Position numbers and translations under genes: made by a program. Positions 49,703 through 61,541 of a DNA stretch of 64,000 nt are shown piece after piece; positions within the stretch are counted from its first letter, which is position 1; every line of letters begins with the position of its first letter. The stretch lies in the NCBI GenBank assembly GCA_020746875.1, contig JAGTJL010000009.1, positions 2,542,001 to 2,606,000 on the forward strand, written 5' to 3'. The stretch comes from Rhexocercosporidium sp. MPI-PUGE-AT-0058 (lineage: Eukaryota; Ascomycota; Leotiomycetes; Helotiales). A model generated the notes under the pieces. That model did not search any database, was not told the DNA's origin, and saw only the letters and a program-made list of their open reading frames with translations.

Positions 49703-52075
49703 GGTATTGTAAATCTAACATTGAGTGTTAGTAGCAGATCCATGTCATGATCAGGCCAAATGCATGGCCGCAGAACCACACCAGAGAGCTTTCTTGATGT
49801 AGAAATTCTACTTATTCGCCGCTATGAATTAGCGACTAGGTCCACAGCCCTCTGCTTCCGAAAGCGGAAAGCCTACGCCCACCACCCAGGCGTTTCCAGC
49901 TCTCCATGCTCAGGGGATTGCCCCATTGGGTTCTGCCCGGAGCTGCTGGCAGTGATCTGATTCTCTCATGGGCTAGTTATTGACCAAGGAAGACTAGAGG
50001 TATGTGTGGCAAGGGTTCATTTGTATAGAGTTACGGTGTTCGATCAAGTATTTCCTCGGTGTTATCATCATTAGGGTCTTTCTCGTCATCTTGAAGGGGT
50101 GATTATGCAAAGAGAAGCATTCAGCTCCAGTGACGAAGTCAGAAACACATTAACTGGAAGCAGAAGGGCCAGTGGCTATTATTTCATGCCTCAAATACAT
50201 TCTAATAGTTAAGATATTGACTTTGTTGGTATTGTTTTCAGCACAGTGCTCTTCCTCGGTGCTGGCAACCGCTCTCCCGGTCGCAATATCGAAGGCCAAA
50301 AGGCACCACTGACTGAAGAAGGATCAAATCTCTCTGTCTGCTTCTGTAATCCGGATACTGACGCATGGAAACCATAGAATTTCTATCTGTATTGCTATAA
50401 ATGTCTGCCACCACCCCTGATGATAAACCTAGGTCCAAACTCCCAAGCAGTTCCTACATTCCAGGATGCCTCTCACGTCAAAGTCTCCAGAGCAGCTCTC
50501 GACTGCTTTCATTCACACAACATTAGTTGCTATCACTCGCGTCATGCATAAAAGAACCGTTTACCGTCTGCCATGGACATACCCACAATGAGCACTTTTG
50601 TAGAAAGTGATGAATCCAGTCCGCAGCCACTGTTCTGGAAGCTCCGAACCACCTTACTCGCTCTGCCTTTCATTATGATCCGCTTCAAAGCTCCATACTC
50701 GTGTGTACGTTTCCATTTATGCCTCGGAGCGATTTGTGGTATTGTTTGTGGTTACTTGCGGTCCTGAGACTGCTGTTGCAGATTCTATTGTGGGAAAGCT
50801 AAAACCATTCAAACTCACCAGAGGCAATCGGTAACCTAAGATGCATAAGAAAATGCTCAGAGTTGCTTCCCAGAGTCGCATTACTTCTTCATATGATTCC
50901 ATCTCCGTTGCTCAGTCCGGCTCTGCCTTCGCGGCCCTAAATTTAGATCCATGCCCTCGAGCACATTTTCACCTCCCCACGGCCTTAGTCTTCTTCCTAG
51001 CCCATTCACCGCTTCTCCTTGTATTTATATCCTCCCTCCACTATGCTCTTCTTGGATTTCTATAGATTTCGTCTTGCAATGTTGGCGTGCTCGCAGTTCA
51101 TGGTCTTCGGCAGTTTGCGTGGCAGCTTGGAAGTAGAGTCGAGCAGGAAAGGGTGAATCTTCTTGTATCTAGAGCAAACAATTTGTTATCTTTCTGCTAC
51201 AGCATGCTAGAATATAACCCTCGGGAGTGATACTTGGGGTTGTAACGATACTTGCCCTGCTGTTTGTCTACTTCGATTCAAGAGGCTGCTTCTCTGCGCC
51301 GAGAAACCTTGGAATATTGTGGTCTTGGGCCTAGGGCAACGCGCAATGGTAAAAAGAAGCAAACCATTATTAACTCCCACAAGAGACTGTCTCATGTGAG
51401 GTGTTGCAAGGGTCAATTTCCATTCTGTATCGTGGATGCGTGATGATTATTGAGGTTGTGATTATGTTTGTCGCGAAGGACTTGCCTGGAAAATTCGCAT
51501 CCAATCAGGGCTCGGTCGAGCACAGCGCTAGCCACCAGAATTCGATGGCTAGGACAAAACCACTCCAGATCTAATTCATGCTTTCACAACAATTACAGCC
51601 TATGTGCCTTCTGGGTGCGTGTTTACAATTGCACAAGGACGGTCACCTGACCATCTAAAAGGAGGCCTCGAAGCGAAAATTTTCCACATTCGGCTCGAGA
51701 GCGAATCACGTTCAACAAACAAAACCCTACTGTCAGCTTCGGCGTTATATCACAGCTACTTGAAGTTTCCTCACCAAGATTACGAGGATGGATCTTTATA
51801 CAACATCGAAAAGAGTTACACTGCTTTGTACTTCATTCATTGACGCCTTCAAAGGTACAAATTGGGAAATGAATCATCCTCGAATGCCGATGGCCTGTGA
51901 TACTCTCCTGCAGCTTTCTTACTCTCGTGATACCAAAAAGTACGGCGGAAATTGCAAGAGAAAAGCAAGTGGATACAGATCATGCAGAGATACCGGAGCC
52001 GTATGCATCAATGTCTGTGTCCACCTCAAGATTGGCAGATCCACGAAAACCTCAATACACATGTAGTGAATTACT

Positions 52076-53932
52076 CTAGCGACGACGTCTAATCGCAGCT
52101 TTGTTTTTCTTACCTCGGATTCGGGCGACCTGCTTCTGATTGGCTTTATTTTCAGCGACCTTCTTCTCAGCTGCATTTTCCTCGGCGGTCTTCTTCCTGT
52201 TGACCTCTCTGTAAATTGCTTCCATGCGCCGCGTAATCAGCTTTGCATCCTCGTCACACTGTCGTCGAGTGTTGTTAACTAAATTAAAAAACCCCTACGT
52301 CAGTCACCGATCAAAAAGTGCAGGGAAATTGCAGATTATTTGGTAACCTACTAAACTCAAGGGCACCCAACATGTGCATGAAAAAGCCGCCGACCATGAA
52401 AAATGTCACAAGATATGTAGCGTGAGGCTGAGCTTCTAGATTACCAGCGCTTCCATATACGGTCTGGTTTGTTGTCATGTTTGGCTGGTTGTAGAAGAAG
52501 GCAGAGTCGAGCGCAGACATTGAGGCCTCACCGAGGCTGATGTTGACTGGGGCTTTGTAGTCCTCGATGTCGCAAATAGCACCAGCTTCGAGTAGATCAG
52601 TGCAGCGTCGGAGAGCATCTGCTTGTCGTACGGGGTTTGAGGAATTGAAGTATGCTTTGACGTAGCCCACCAACAAGACCGCAGGTTCAAGAGGCGGACC
52701 AGCTGACCAACCCCCATCTCCATTGGACCATTGTGTGAGAATCAGGTGGCCAGTCTGAGGCGAGACGGTACTGTTCATCACACCAATGACTTTTCCGTCT
52801 GCATAGAAAATTATCTTGTCAGGAAGATAATCGATTCGGTACTCGAAGAATCCTGAAGCGGGGTCGAATGGTAAAAAAGGAACCGCATAGTCTTTTCCGA
52901 TGACGCTAAAACCTCGAGCAGCCGACTGAGGAGACTGGTGGACGAGATTGATCAAGAAGGTGTTGTTGCTTCTGTTGAACTGGCTCGAGAGCAGTTCCAT
53001 GTCGATCTCTTGCGAATCATTGAAATACTAGAGCAGCATCAGCGCCATTTGTGCAACAGATTGGTCCAAAAGTAAATATTGCGTAGAGAGGGAAACAGGA
53101 GATATATAATCACCCAGAAAAAAGCTGAACAAGTTCCCGAAACCGAAGGAAGCTTGAGTAAAGCTCTATAACTACCCCACAACATATCCTCACGGGCTGA
53201 GTTGAGCTGAGCAGATCGAATAAAGCCGTCCGGTGTGACTCCAGCACCAACAGTGAGTTGTAGTCCTGGATCTCCTCCGAGCACTCCGGGGCCAGTCCAA
53301 TTCATGGGGTCGTTGATACGGTTGAGCTTGACATTGTCGGAAATGAAGCGGATTCTATGAGACAAAGATAGGTCAGTTTCAAAATGCCGGTTGAGCTTCG
53401 TAGGGTAGACATGCTCGAGAGATAACTGGAGACTGGAATCACTTTTGGCTTTGGAAATGGAAGACAGGAGCGGTGTATGTAAAGTGCCGATGATATAAGA
53501 TCTTCGCACCGAGGGGGAACTTACCCAAACGGACCACGAGCAGCCTCCGGAGCGACTGAATAGTTTTGACGCTGCCAGTCAGTGTCCTTCGCAATGTCAT
53601 CCAAGTGTAAGAAGTCGGTCTCGAGCAGGTCGGTCCAGACATAAGGGGTGGCCGTGGCCAGGTTGACAGCACTGGTGTCGACAATGGTATTGACTGCGAA
53701 ATCATGGCATTAGAGACCAAAATGCATTGGCTTCAGGGGGAGAGATAAAGTCAATCAGAGTATTACCATGTGCACTATCACCGGAGTGAGGGATGACAGC
53801 CTTGGAACCTCCTGCGATCACATTTGTGTCGATAAGGGAACGGTAGCCGCATTGGCAATATGCTTGAGTTTGGCCGACCACGAGAGCCAGAAGGACAAGA
53901 AGAATCATGATGTAAAGCTTTTGAGCTTTCAT
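52076..53932 (-). CDS. GH16-type glucanase-like protein with C-terminal membrane anchor and basic tail
   Basis: Cell-surface carbohydrate-active protein of 484 aa in five exons (minus): 53767-53932, 53525-53693, 53114-53354, 52352-53027 and 52076-52278. A signal peptide (MKAQKLYIMILLVLLALVVG) is followed by a beta-sandwich domain. The active-site motif QEIDMELLS carries E199, D201 and E203, the nucleophile, helper and acid/base order of family GH16. GTCSAFFWYFND sits directly before it across a splice junction. IDYLPDKIIFYADGKVIG and GHLILTQWSNGDGGWS are further GH16-type segments. A transmembrane helix (about 395-417, ATYLVTFFMVGGFFMHMLGA) follows. The last 66 residues are highly basic (Lys/Arg/Ala/Glu helix ending IRRRR) and presumably cytosolic. 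Many N-glycosylation sequons are present. The glycan substrate is inferred to be beta-glucan or a cell-wall polymer. Confidence 0.9.
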
Positions 53933-56870
53933 GTTGGCGGCTGATGCGAGGGGAGGTGGGGGAGAGATCGAGAGGGTTTGCTTGTAGTGTTGTTGGTAAG
54001 CTGGGAGATCTGATTGAGGACAGAGCGCGTTAGCAAGCAGAAGTAGACTTGCGCAATGGCAAGACCTGCATAGAAAAGGATGAAATCAAATTACGAGAGG
54101 GCACAGTTGTTGCTGCGGAGGAGGCAGAGGCTGTAGTGGGGAGAATGGGAAGGAGAGGTGGAGGTGGAAAGAAAGAGCGAGCTGTGTTTACCGCAAACCT
54201 ATACTTGGCGGCAGCAGGCAGAGGGCAGTCGCGACTGGTGTGGACCCTGAATTGGAGCTAGTTCTTGACATGATAGAACCCAGGGTCTCCTCAGTCAGAA
54301 GGAGAGGCTTGCTCCGTACCCAGGAATAGTAAATAATCATCTTCTGTTTCATCTCTCGCTTTGAATTTGGATAACTCTCGTCATGTCTTATGCTTCGCTC
54401 AATCCTCAAAGGGATTGGTCAGTACTAGATCAATGGGAGCTGTGATAGACTTCACTGTACGATTTTGGTAGGAAGTCTTGCAGGCTGTACTCTTTCTTCT
54501 CTGCTCTGTTTAATAAGTTCAAGTCGATTTCTGCTTTGATGCTCGCTCTATATAAATCGTACTTATCATCAGATCCTTACTTTGTGTTGTCTTTTTGTTG
54601 GAACAGCTGGTCATGAGTGTACAACAGATAGGGAACAATCACAGAGTGCGTCGTGTTTAAAAGCACAGGGGAATCCTCCACTATCTTCTGTTGCCATGCT
54701 CGCTTCATGTACTAGTCGAATTTAGTTGTTTGTGTTTTTTTAACCTCCATTTTCGCCTATCCTTAAGTGAGATTAGCCAACATCAGGTGCATGGGAAACT
54801 TCACAGCCTGAAAAATATCTCTATGCGACACGAATATATTCACAGTACATCCAAATATACTCAGATACCTATCTATTGTGTTGGCTATTACTCGCTTCGA
54901 AAGGGGCAACATTTACTTGTATCCCCCACCTATTACTCGCGATTAGGCAAAATCATTTGGTTTTTCTGCGGACACAAAGTAGAAGACAGGTCGAGGAAGT
55001 TACTATTGTCACTGATGGGTTAGTCTGAAGTCGACTTAGTCTCTTAAGGCAAAATGTGGCCTTGTTTTTATCATTCCTTCTGAGGACGAAGGTTGATAAT
55101 CCAAGCTTATCATCTTGAAGCAAGATACAACATGATATAGCATCCTCGTCTTTGTTCCATTAGTATTCTTCCAAGGATTAATATTGATGAGCCACTTTCT
55201 TCTTATAAACAATATTCAATCATTTCATGTGAGAAGACAAGACCAATACGATCTATAACTACAGATGACTGCGTAAGGCATAGCAAGATAGTCTACGACG
55301 TGCCTAGGTATACAAAATAGTACTAATTAACTCTCTCAGATAGAATTTACAGTAGATAATTGTTCTAGATACATTAAATGCTCTAAGATTTTGACTAAAG
55401 CTTATCACTTTACTAGACTAGGTTTCTATGACAGCTAAATCCAATATACACGTAGTTTAACATCTGGGTAGCTACTTTATAGAATAGCAATAACTGTATA
55501 TTATCCTTGGTGCCAAGTAGAAGGATGTTTATTGCAATTGTGGTCGGCGACTAGTCTACGTATCCTGGCTATCTTTAGCACCAAGGGAAGAAGCACCAGG
55601 CAAAGTCATTGTTGGCTCTTGAGGCATACAAGCCTCCAACTAGCCAGCTTATCAATTCTCTCTTGGCGATGCAGCAATATTTTGCTTCTCGAATATAACT
55701 GTTACCTCAGCTTCAGGTATTGCAACTGGCTCCCTGTGTGAATCCTGTCTTAAAATTGGGTCAAACTATGTCCGAGCTGCTGTGCTCCGACTGACCCCTC
55801 CCCCTCCATTGCGTGCTGCTTGAAGCTACATGCCTTCAAGAACAATTACTAAATTAGGTTCTATCTTTCCAAGGCTGACCCCATGCCTGAATTGGTCAGG
55901 GGCGATTTGAAGCTTTGGGAAAAGCAGAGCAATACGTATTCGGCAAAGTTCCTCCACTACCAACATCGGCTAGGCTCCGTCGGTTTCATGGCCGTGAGCA
56001 GATCGTGTTCGCCGCTGGACTTATCAATCACGATAGTGATAGAGTATCTTAAGCAAGTTCGTGCCAGTTTCACACACTATCAAAGCCCACTGCCAGATAA
56101 TGCGGCCTAATTTGTTGCTCTGCTGACCCCATATGATGACCTCCAGGCAATAATTTCCGCTCTCCTGGACGATGTTAACAGGGTAACGCGATACTGTATG
56201 CTCTTCCTAGTGAATGGACCTCTAACAAGTGAACAGTTCTTATATCTTGACATACTTGAATACCGCACCACACGGAAATGTCGTCAACTGTTCATCATCT
56301 CCTTTGACCTAAACCTTCGCAGGGGAGCTTTTGTACGCATGCTTAAATATCGCAGGGTGCAGAACTGTCTCGAACTTTTGCTTTTATGCTTTGACATATC
56401 TACATGTCTTTGGATTATCCTTTCCATTTTGCTTGTCACAGAACCACGAGATCATGTTTCTGTCCCTCTCCGCTCCATTGGTGTCCGCGTGGATCTCGTC
56501 GTATGTGGCGCCACCCGTGTGCAATCTACGACGAGATATAATCAAGGTTCTTCCGAATTCTTATTTACTTACAAGTAGGAAGCTTGGCCAGCATGAGCTG
56601 TCAGAGCTGTGTGCCTCGCAACTTCTTGCTGCATGTTTCTAGAACTCAAAACACACCCCATTGGCACGGTATACCGGAGCATCCTAACACCCAGATGGAA
56701 TGACAATATTCACCTCTCTGCAACTCCACTTTCATTTGGTCCTCAATACAGCGCTGTCCTCTAAATAAACGCCCCAAGATTATGTAAGCTTCTTCAAACT
56801 AACTTAAGCAAAAACATTTTCCACCTTCTCAACTTCCCTCACAAACCCGTTCAGCACCCACAGAAATATC
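53933..56870. other. 2.9 kb intergenic region with an AT-rich core
   Basis: No gene is supported. The stretch at about 55060-55520 is clearly AT-rich, with many TA-containing short words. The segment 55860-56640 has longer frames, but each is broken by stops on every strand and no domain is recognisable; decayed coding sequence is possible. Confidence 0.45.
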
Positions 56871-57488
56871 ATGTCATTCTTTAAGATATTCACCAAACCC
56901 CCTAGCGGCGATGCTTGGTTCCCAGCCGGTCTAAGCACATCCTACCCCAACCTCAGCACATCCAGCAGCACCCCACTCTCCTCTGAACTGCCTTGTCAAG
57001 AGACCATCGCTCCGGGCTGCAAAGTATTCCACGTACCGAGCAACGACAGCACGCAAGCTGTTGAGATTAACCCTGAAGATGTGTCAGAAGGTGTACCCGT
57101 TGATCTTAAAGATCAGGTAGTGGTGTTCCAGTACCAAGGGGAGTTTCATGCCGTTGATCACGTGAGTTGTTTATCCTGACTCGGGAGAGGTTCGAGATAG
57201 CATCTGACAGAATCCTAGAGCTGTCCACATTCCTCATATCCGCTGTCGAAAGGAATCCCTTTTGACATCGAAGATTTCGGTGTTAGACTCAGTGCGGGGA
57301 TTAGATGTCCGAAACATGACTGGTCTTTCGATCTGATCCGTGGGAATGGCGACCGAGGGAATTATCGGCTAAAGATCTGGGAGACGCAGCTGAGACCTGT
57401 CGCTGGAGCTCGAAGCGGCGGTTTTAATGGAGCTGTAGAAGGCGAGCAGAAGGAAATTTGGGTTAGGAGGAAGCAGAGGATGGGATGA
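56871..57488 (+). CDS. Rieske [2Fe-2S] domain protein
   Basis: Small soluble iron-sulfur protein of 186 aa, two exons: 56871-57161 and 57219-57488. The Rieske ligands are C99 and H101 (SCPHSSYPLSKG) and C127 and H130 (CPKHDWSFDL). The first ligand motif starts exactly at the second exon. The two motifs are 25 residues apart, longer than the 15-17 typical of most Rieske ferredoxins. A short basic tail (EIWVRRKQRMG) ends the protein. There is no attached oxygenase domain, signal peptide or membrane anchor, so it may serve as an electron carrier for an unlinked partner. Which partner is not visible; none of the neighbours is an oxygenase. Confidence 0.9.
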
Positions 57489-58116
57489 GTGGTTTTACAA
57501 ATTGAAGGTAGATTATGCCAGGGGAACGATTGTTGACAGAAGTTGGCTGGCACATTGCTTCACGTTCTTCGAAAATTGACGCCGCCGTTGAACGGAGCAA
57601 ATGTGCTTCCATTTTCTCGGCTCTGCAAGCTGTACGGATTACGTCGCTACGAAATCTGTGCTGGTGGCTAAGGCATCCACGTTTTTTCCAATGTTCGTTC
57701 AACTCGAGCAGAAACATGGTTATCAATGGCATTGACGTGAAGCAGAAGCCACATAATGAGCAGTCCATTTCACTCATACAATAGTTGGACCAATATTTCC
57801 TTGTTCTTCGACTGAAAGCTCCCACGTTCAAGGGTGTCTTGGTTGGGCTGGACTAAAAAATATTGGGATTAACGCCAAGTGACTTGGAGGGATATTCACA
57901 CAGCGAATTTCAACAAAGCAGAACTCAAATGGGGAATCATGGATTTTCATTAGGATTATATTATTCCACAATTTCGTAAGGAAACATCATGACCACGCCA
58001 CCAAAACGCCAAAAATGCCTGACATTGGAATTGATTCGCAACAACTCTGTTATCCCGGACCCAAAATCAATCGAATCACCACGTACTCATATCCGTAACA
58101 CGCATTGTGGGCCTGC
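57489..58116. other. Convergent intergenic region (Rieske gene / ferritin-like gene)
   Basis: Two 3' flanks; no exon is supported. Confidence 0.55.
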
Positions 58117-59386
58117 TTATGTGATGGTGAGGTTGAAGGTTGGGGATCCAGGAGTAATCTCGAGGATGGCGGGACCTGTGGACAGTTAGAAGACACGCCT
58201 AGAGATATTTTGAGAATCGATACATACCAGCAATGATGTTGGAGTCGGTCAAATTTCCGGAGTTATCCTTGGTCAAGAAGACGTAGCTCTGACCCTCGAC
58301 CATCATTGGAACCTCAACCATGAGCATCCCACCGGACATTGACTGAGGTGCGACGGCGGCAACTTGGATCCCGCTGACGAAGGTGGCAAAAACATCTCCA
58401 GTAGGAGCCTGGGCGGGTTGAAGGTCGATGCGGGCTCCTTGGGCAGTTGGGAGGCCTGATACAAGGGTGAGGGCTGGGTAAGCCATGACCGGGAGAGCCA
58501 TGTTGGTCTCTGGGCAGGACTTGATGAAGCCAGAAGCAATGCTGGATCCAGGTCAGATGCCGGACCGCAGCGGAGCGGAGTAGATTGGAGTGACTTACGA
58601 GTAGACAGCATTAAAGCCCAATGGAGTACCAAAGACATTTGCGGATGGAACTTCTCCGATCTGAATTGCACATTAGCTTTCATGCACACGTCACTGGAAG
58701 GCAGAGTGTTGATTGAACACTGAGTTTGGGCAGGAACGTACAGCAGCGCGCTGTTGAGATTCTGTGCACACAATTAGTAATTGAAGGGGTAGGTAGTTGA
58801 AGGATTGGGTATGCTTACGATGCAGAGCTTCGGTAACAAGGATTGCGCCAGCAGCAGTCAGGTAAGCCTTTGAAGTGACGAGAGGAGCAGCACCGCTAGA
58901 TGAATGTCAGTAAAGGCAGAGACTCGTAACGTGTCTGACACTCACAGATAAGCCGAAACACCAACACCTTCGATCACAGAAGAAAGGGCGACGAAAGACT
59001 TGGGATCGGTCATTGGGAAGCTGTATTCGCAAGCAGCAACGGGCATGGCACCAGCGGCTGTGAGACCAGCCTCGAGATAGACGACATGGCCCTCCTCATC
59101 GTGAGCGACATACTTGAGGTCGGAGTAGAACTTGGAGGAGAAGCCGGCATCGGTGAAAGCCTTCTCGTCCCATTCGCTGAGTGCCTTCTTATAGAAAGCG
59201 TTCTCGAGATGCTCGAGCTATAATGTGTCAGCTGTTTGGATCCGAGGTCGGAGAAGGAGTACTCACAGTCAAGGCATACTGCAGAATGGCGGCGTCGACG
59301 TCAGTGCTGGCTTGTCTCTTGGTAGGAGCAGCGGAAACGCCAGAGACGATTGCAGTCAGAGCGAGAGCAGCAGTAGAAAAACGCAT
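58117..59386 (-). CDS. Secreted ferritin-like domain protein (Rds1/desiccation-related type)
   Basis: Predicted 307 aa in seven exons (minus): 59267-59386, 58946-59217, 58819-58895, 58742-58761, 58599-58660, 58228-58541 and 58117-58175. All phases agree. A signal peptide (MRFSTAALALTAIVSGVSA) precedes a ferritin-like four-helix region. LEHLENAFYKKAL and HDEEGHVVYLE supply Glu/His residues of the kind that bind two metals in this superfamily. After the helices comes a beta-rich C-terminal half (GVAPQSMSGGMLMVEVP type segments) ending GPAILEITPGSPTFNLTIT. Exon 4 is only 20 nt and encodes QSQQRAA around the junctions. Fungal homologues are named Rds1 or sexual-development (LsdA-like) proteins and respond to stress; the biochemical role is unknown. 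Confidence 0.87.
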
Positions 59387-61541
59387 CTTGGAAGTTTTAG
59401 TTGTGTGAATGGGAGTTGTCTCTTGGAGTTGGAAGTTGGTCAATTTGCAGATGGAATTAGGGTGGTTGAGAAGAAGATACCAACGGACGGTCGCAATATA
59501 TACATGTATGATATAAAATTGGAAAGAACCACGATCGTCATGGCCACGAGTCCCAAGATCCCATCTTGAGCGCAAACATCGTCCGGAACCTCACAGTGCC
59601 GCTGACACTACTTCGTATGGGAAGAGCGAATACATCTTTGAAGATGTTTCTGGCCAATCACATAATTTTCTCGGAAGTCTAGGTCTCCGAGCAGACAAGA
59701 AGTCGAAGGCAAGAGCGCGGTTTATTCTTTATGGTGACAGTTTATTCCAGCCAGTCCCGAGTAAGTACCGATGGACCAAAGCCTTTGAAAGGTAGCGTGA
59801 GTGACAAAGCTGCAGAGAAGGATAACTTCTTCTTTGCCGGCTCTTCAAGGACCCGTACTATTGGAAAGATCCCGCTACGCTGCGCTTTATTTCAACTGTC
59901 ATCGACTCTTTTGAGCCTAGGTGGGGGCAAGAGCGGGGTTGAGGGGTAGCTCTTTCCACGCTAAATTATGAGCTTGAGTTGCATGTCGGATCGAATGGTG
60001 ACAATTGTAAAGTTATCAGATCAGATGGATGGAAGGAGTTGATATGCTGTTATGGATGGATGTTCGGCAAATCCACGAGACTCATTAGTGTTTGGTGGCG
60101 ATGACATCTTCTATGATTCATTGATTCCGGACGTTCTGCCTGTGTCGGGGCTAGATTCATATGCGCAACTCAATCTCATAGAACGAGAACAAGGAGGTTC
60201 AGATTGCTTCCAGAGGTCGTTGGTCAGGAGAAAAATGCCCTCGATAGCAGGCGGACAGCATCGAACGAGCTCCACTTCAGTCCAGCATGCAAGCTCGACA
60301 AGCAAAGCTAGATGCGGGTGAGGACATTGACCCGAGACATTATGATCTCGGGAAGCGGAGGTGGAGTTGGGTACTGTGCTCGAAATGATTTGCTATGTTC
60401 TGGGCCGAAATAGGAAGCTGAAAGAAGAGGAGGAGGGGGAGATGAACAAGAAGTCCTCCTTCGGGAGTGATACCATCCGAATTAAGTCAGCTCTCTAGCT
60501 ACTAAGAAGCTAGCGTGGGGGCTTGGTTGTTAAGCGAGAAACCTCCTCGTCATCAACTTGTAAATTTCAGTTCTCAATCTGTAATAATCGTCCTGTCTTT
60601 TCAAACCTTTCATCGACCATATTATTTACGTCCCGCCTCGTCGTTATGTTTTTGCTGCGCAATCTTTTGCCTTACAGTTAATACTCATGCGAGTATTGAT
60701 GCCAGTGGATCCTCCAGTGTCTAATCCAACAGCCTCAACGAGATTCTCGTCTTCAGGCCTCAGTACATGATACATTTATTGGTTGGCCACCCCTCACATC
60801 TTTTTTCCCTTCCAACGTAGAGTCATGTCTCCGGCAACACAACTTCTCCCTTTCCGGATCGCACGGAAGTTTTCTTACATCAAAATCATACCTCTTGATC
60901 GTGCTTGAAGATTTCTATATGTTCTATTCAGCAATCTAGGCCCAAGAAACCCTCTTATGCAGCGAAGAAATAGGAGGTCAATCTCGTAGACAAGGTCCAA
61001 GGTTGTACTACTGCGACGAGGCAAAAATGTAACGAGGTGACAAAGGAAAACTGTGGATTGGTGGGTGGCTTCCGGGGAGTATCAGGTACTCAAGCTCCGC
61101 AGTAATTCTAAACCACCAACCACCTACTAGATAGGTACGCACATGGAATGGTTAACAAATTACATCAATCTCACCATTTTCTTATTCATATTCGCAGCCG
61201 ACATATATCAATCACCTCACCCTCTGTACAATCCTCCTCACCATCCAAATACAACTCTATAAACTCCAACCTGGCCCAACAATTTTCAATCTTACTCCCC
61301 TCGCTATCACGAAATAATTTCTTCCGATGATATTGTAAGAGATCATCATCCTAGTAGATAACAAGGGACCACTCAACCCAACCCACGTGAGCTGCAAGCT
61401 CAGCGAATGCAGAACTTCCGCCAGCGCTGCCCTATCTCCATCCTCGGAAATTTTGACAATATTCCGCTCCAGTCGACGTCTTGAGAGCTTTTCCAAAGGT
61501 GGTTCCTCATCGATCATTGCGCCAATATCTTGAACTCGAGG
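59387..61541. other. 2.2 kb intergenic region
   Basis: The promoter of the ferritin-like gene lies at its left end, with a TATATA box about 110 bases before the ATG. The rest has no supported gene. Confidence 0.5.
59497..59502 (-). promoter_or_regulatory. Candidate TATA box of the ferritin-like gene
   Basis: TATATA about 110 bases upstream of the start, in an AT-rich patch. Confidence 0.4.

Larger units (their letters stand above)
46128..52075. other. 6 kb gene-poor region
   Basis: I could not assemble any gene here. Open frames are short and mostly lack splice continuation or family motifs. A purine GGAAGA array is at 48833-48864 and a GGC/GGT run at 49685-49702. Minus-strand frames at 47545-47772, 48296-48547 and 49510-49779 have slightly protein-like composition but no recognisable domain. 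The block may contain non-coding RNA, fast-evolving orphan genes or decayed sequence. Confidence 0.45.

Noticed and set aside
49510..49779. Minus-strand frame with a proline run
   Set aside because: The proline run comes from a GGC/GGT microsatellite and the rest has no family signature.
55883..56642. Plus-strand frames as a membrane protein gene
   Set aside because: Hydrophobic stretches appear in two overlapping frames with stops between; no consistent exon chain or motif emerges.
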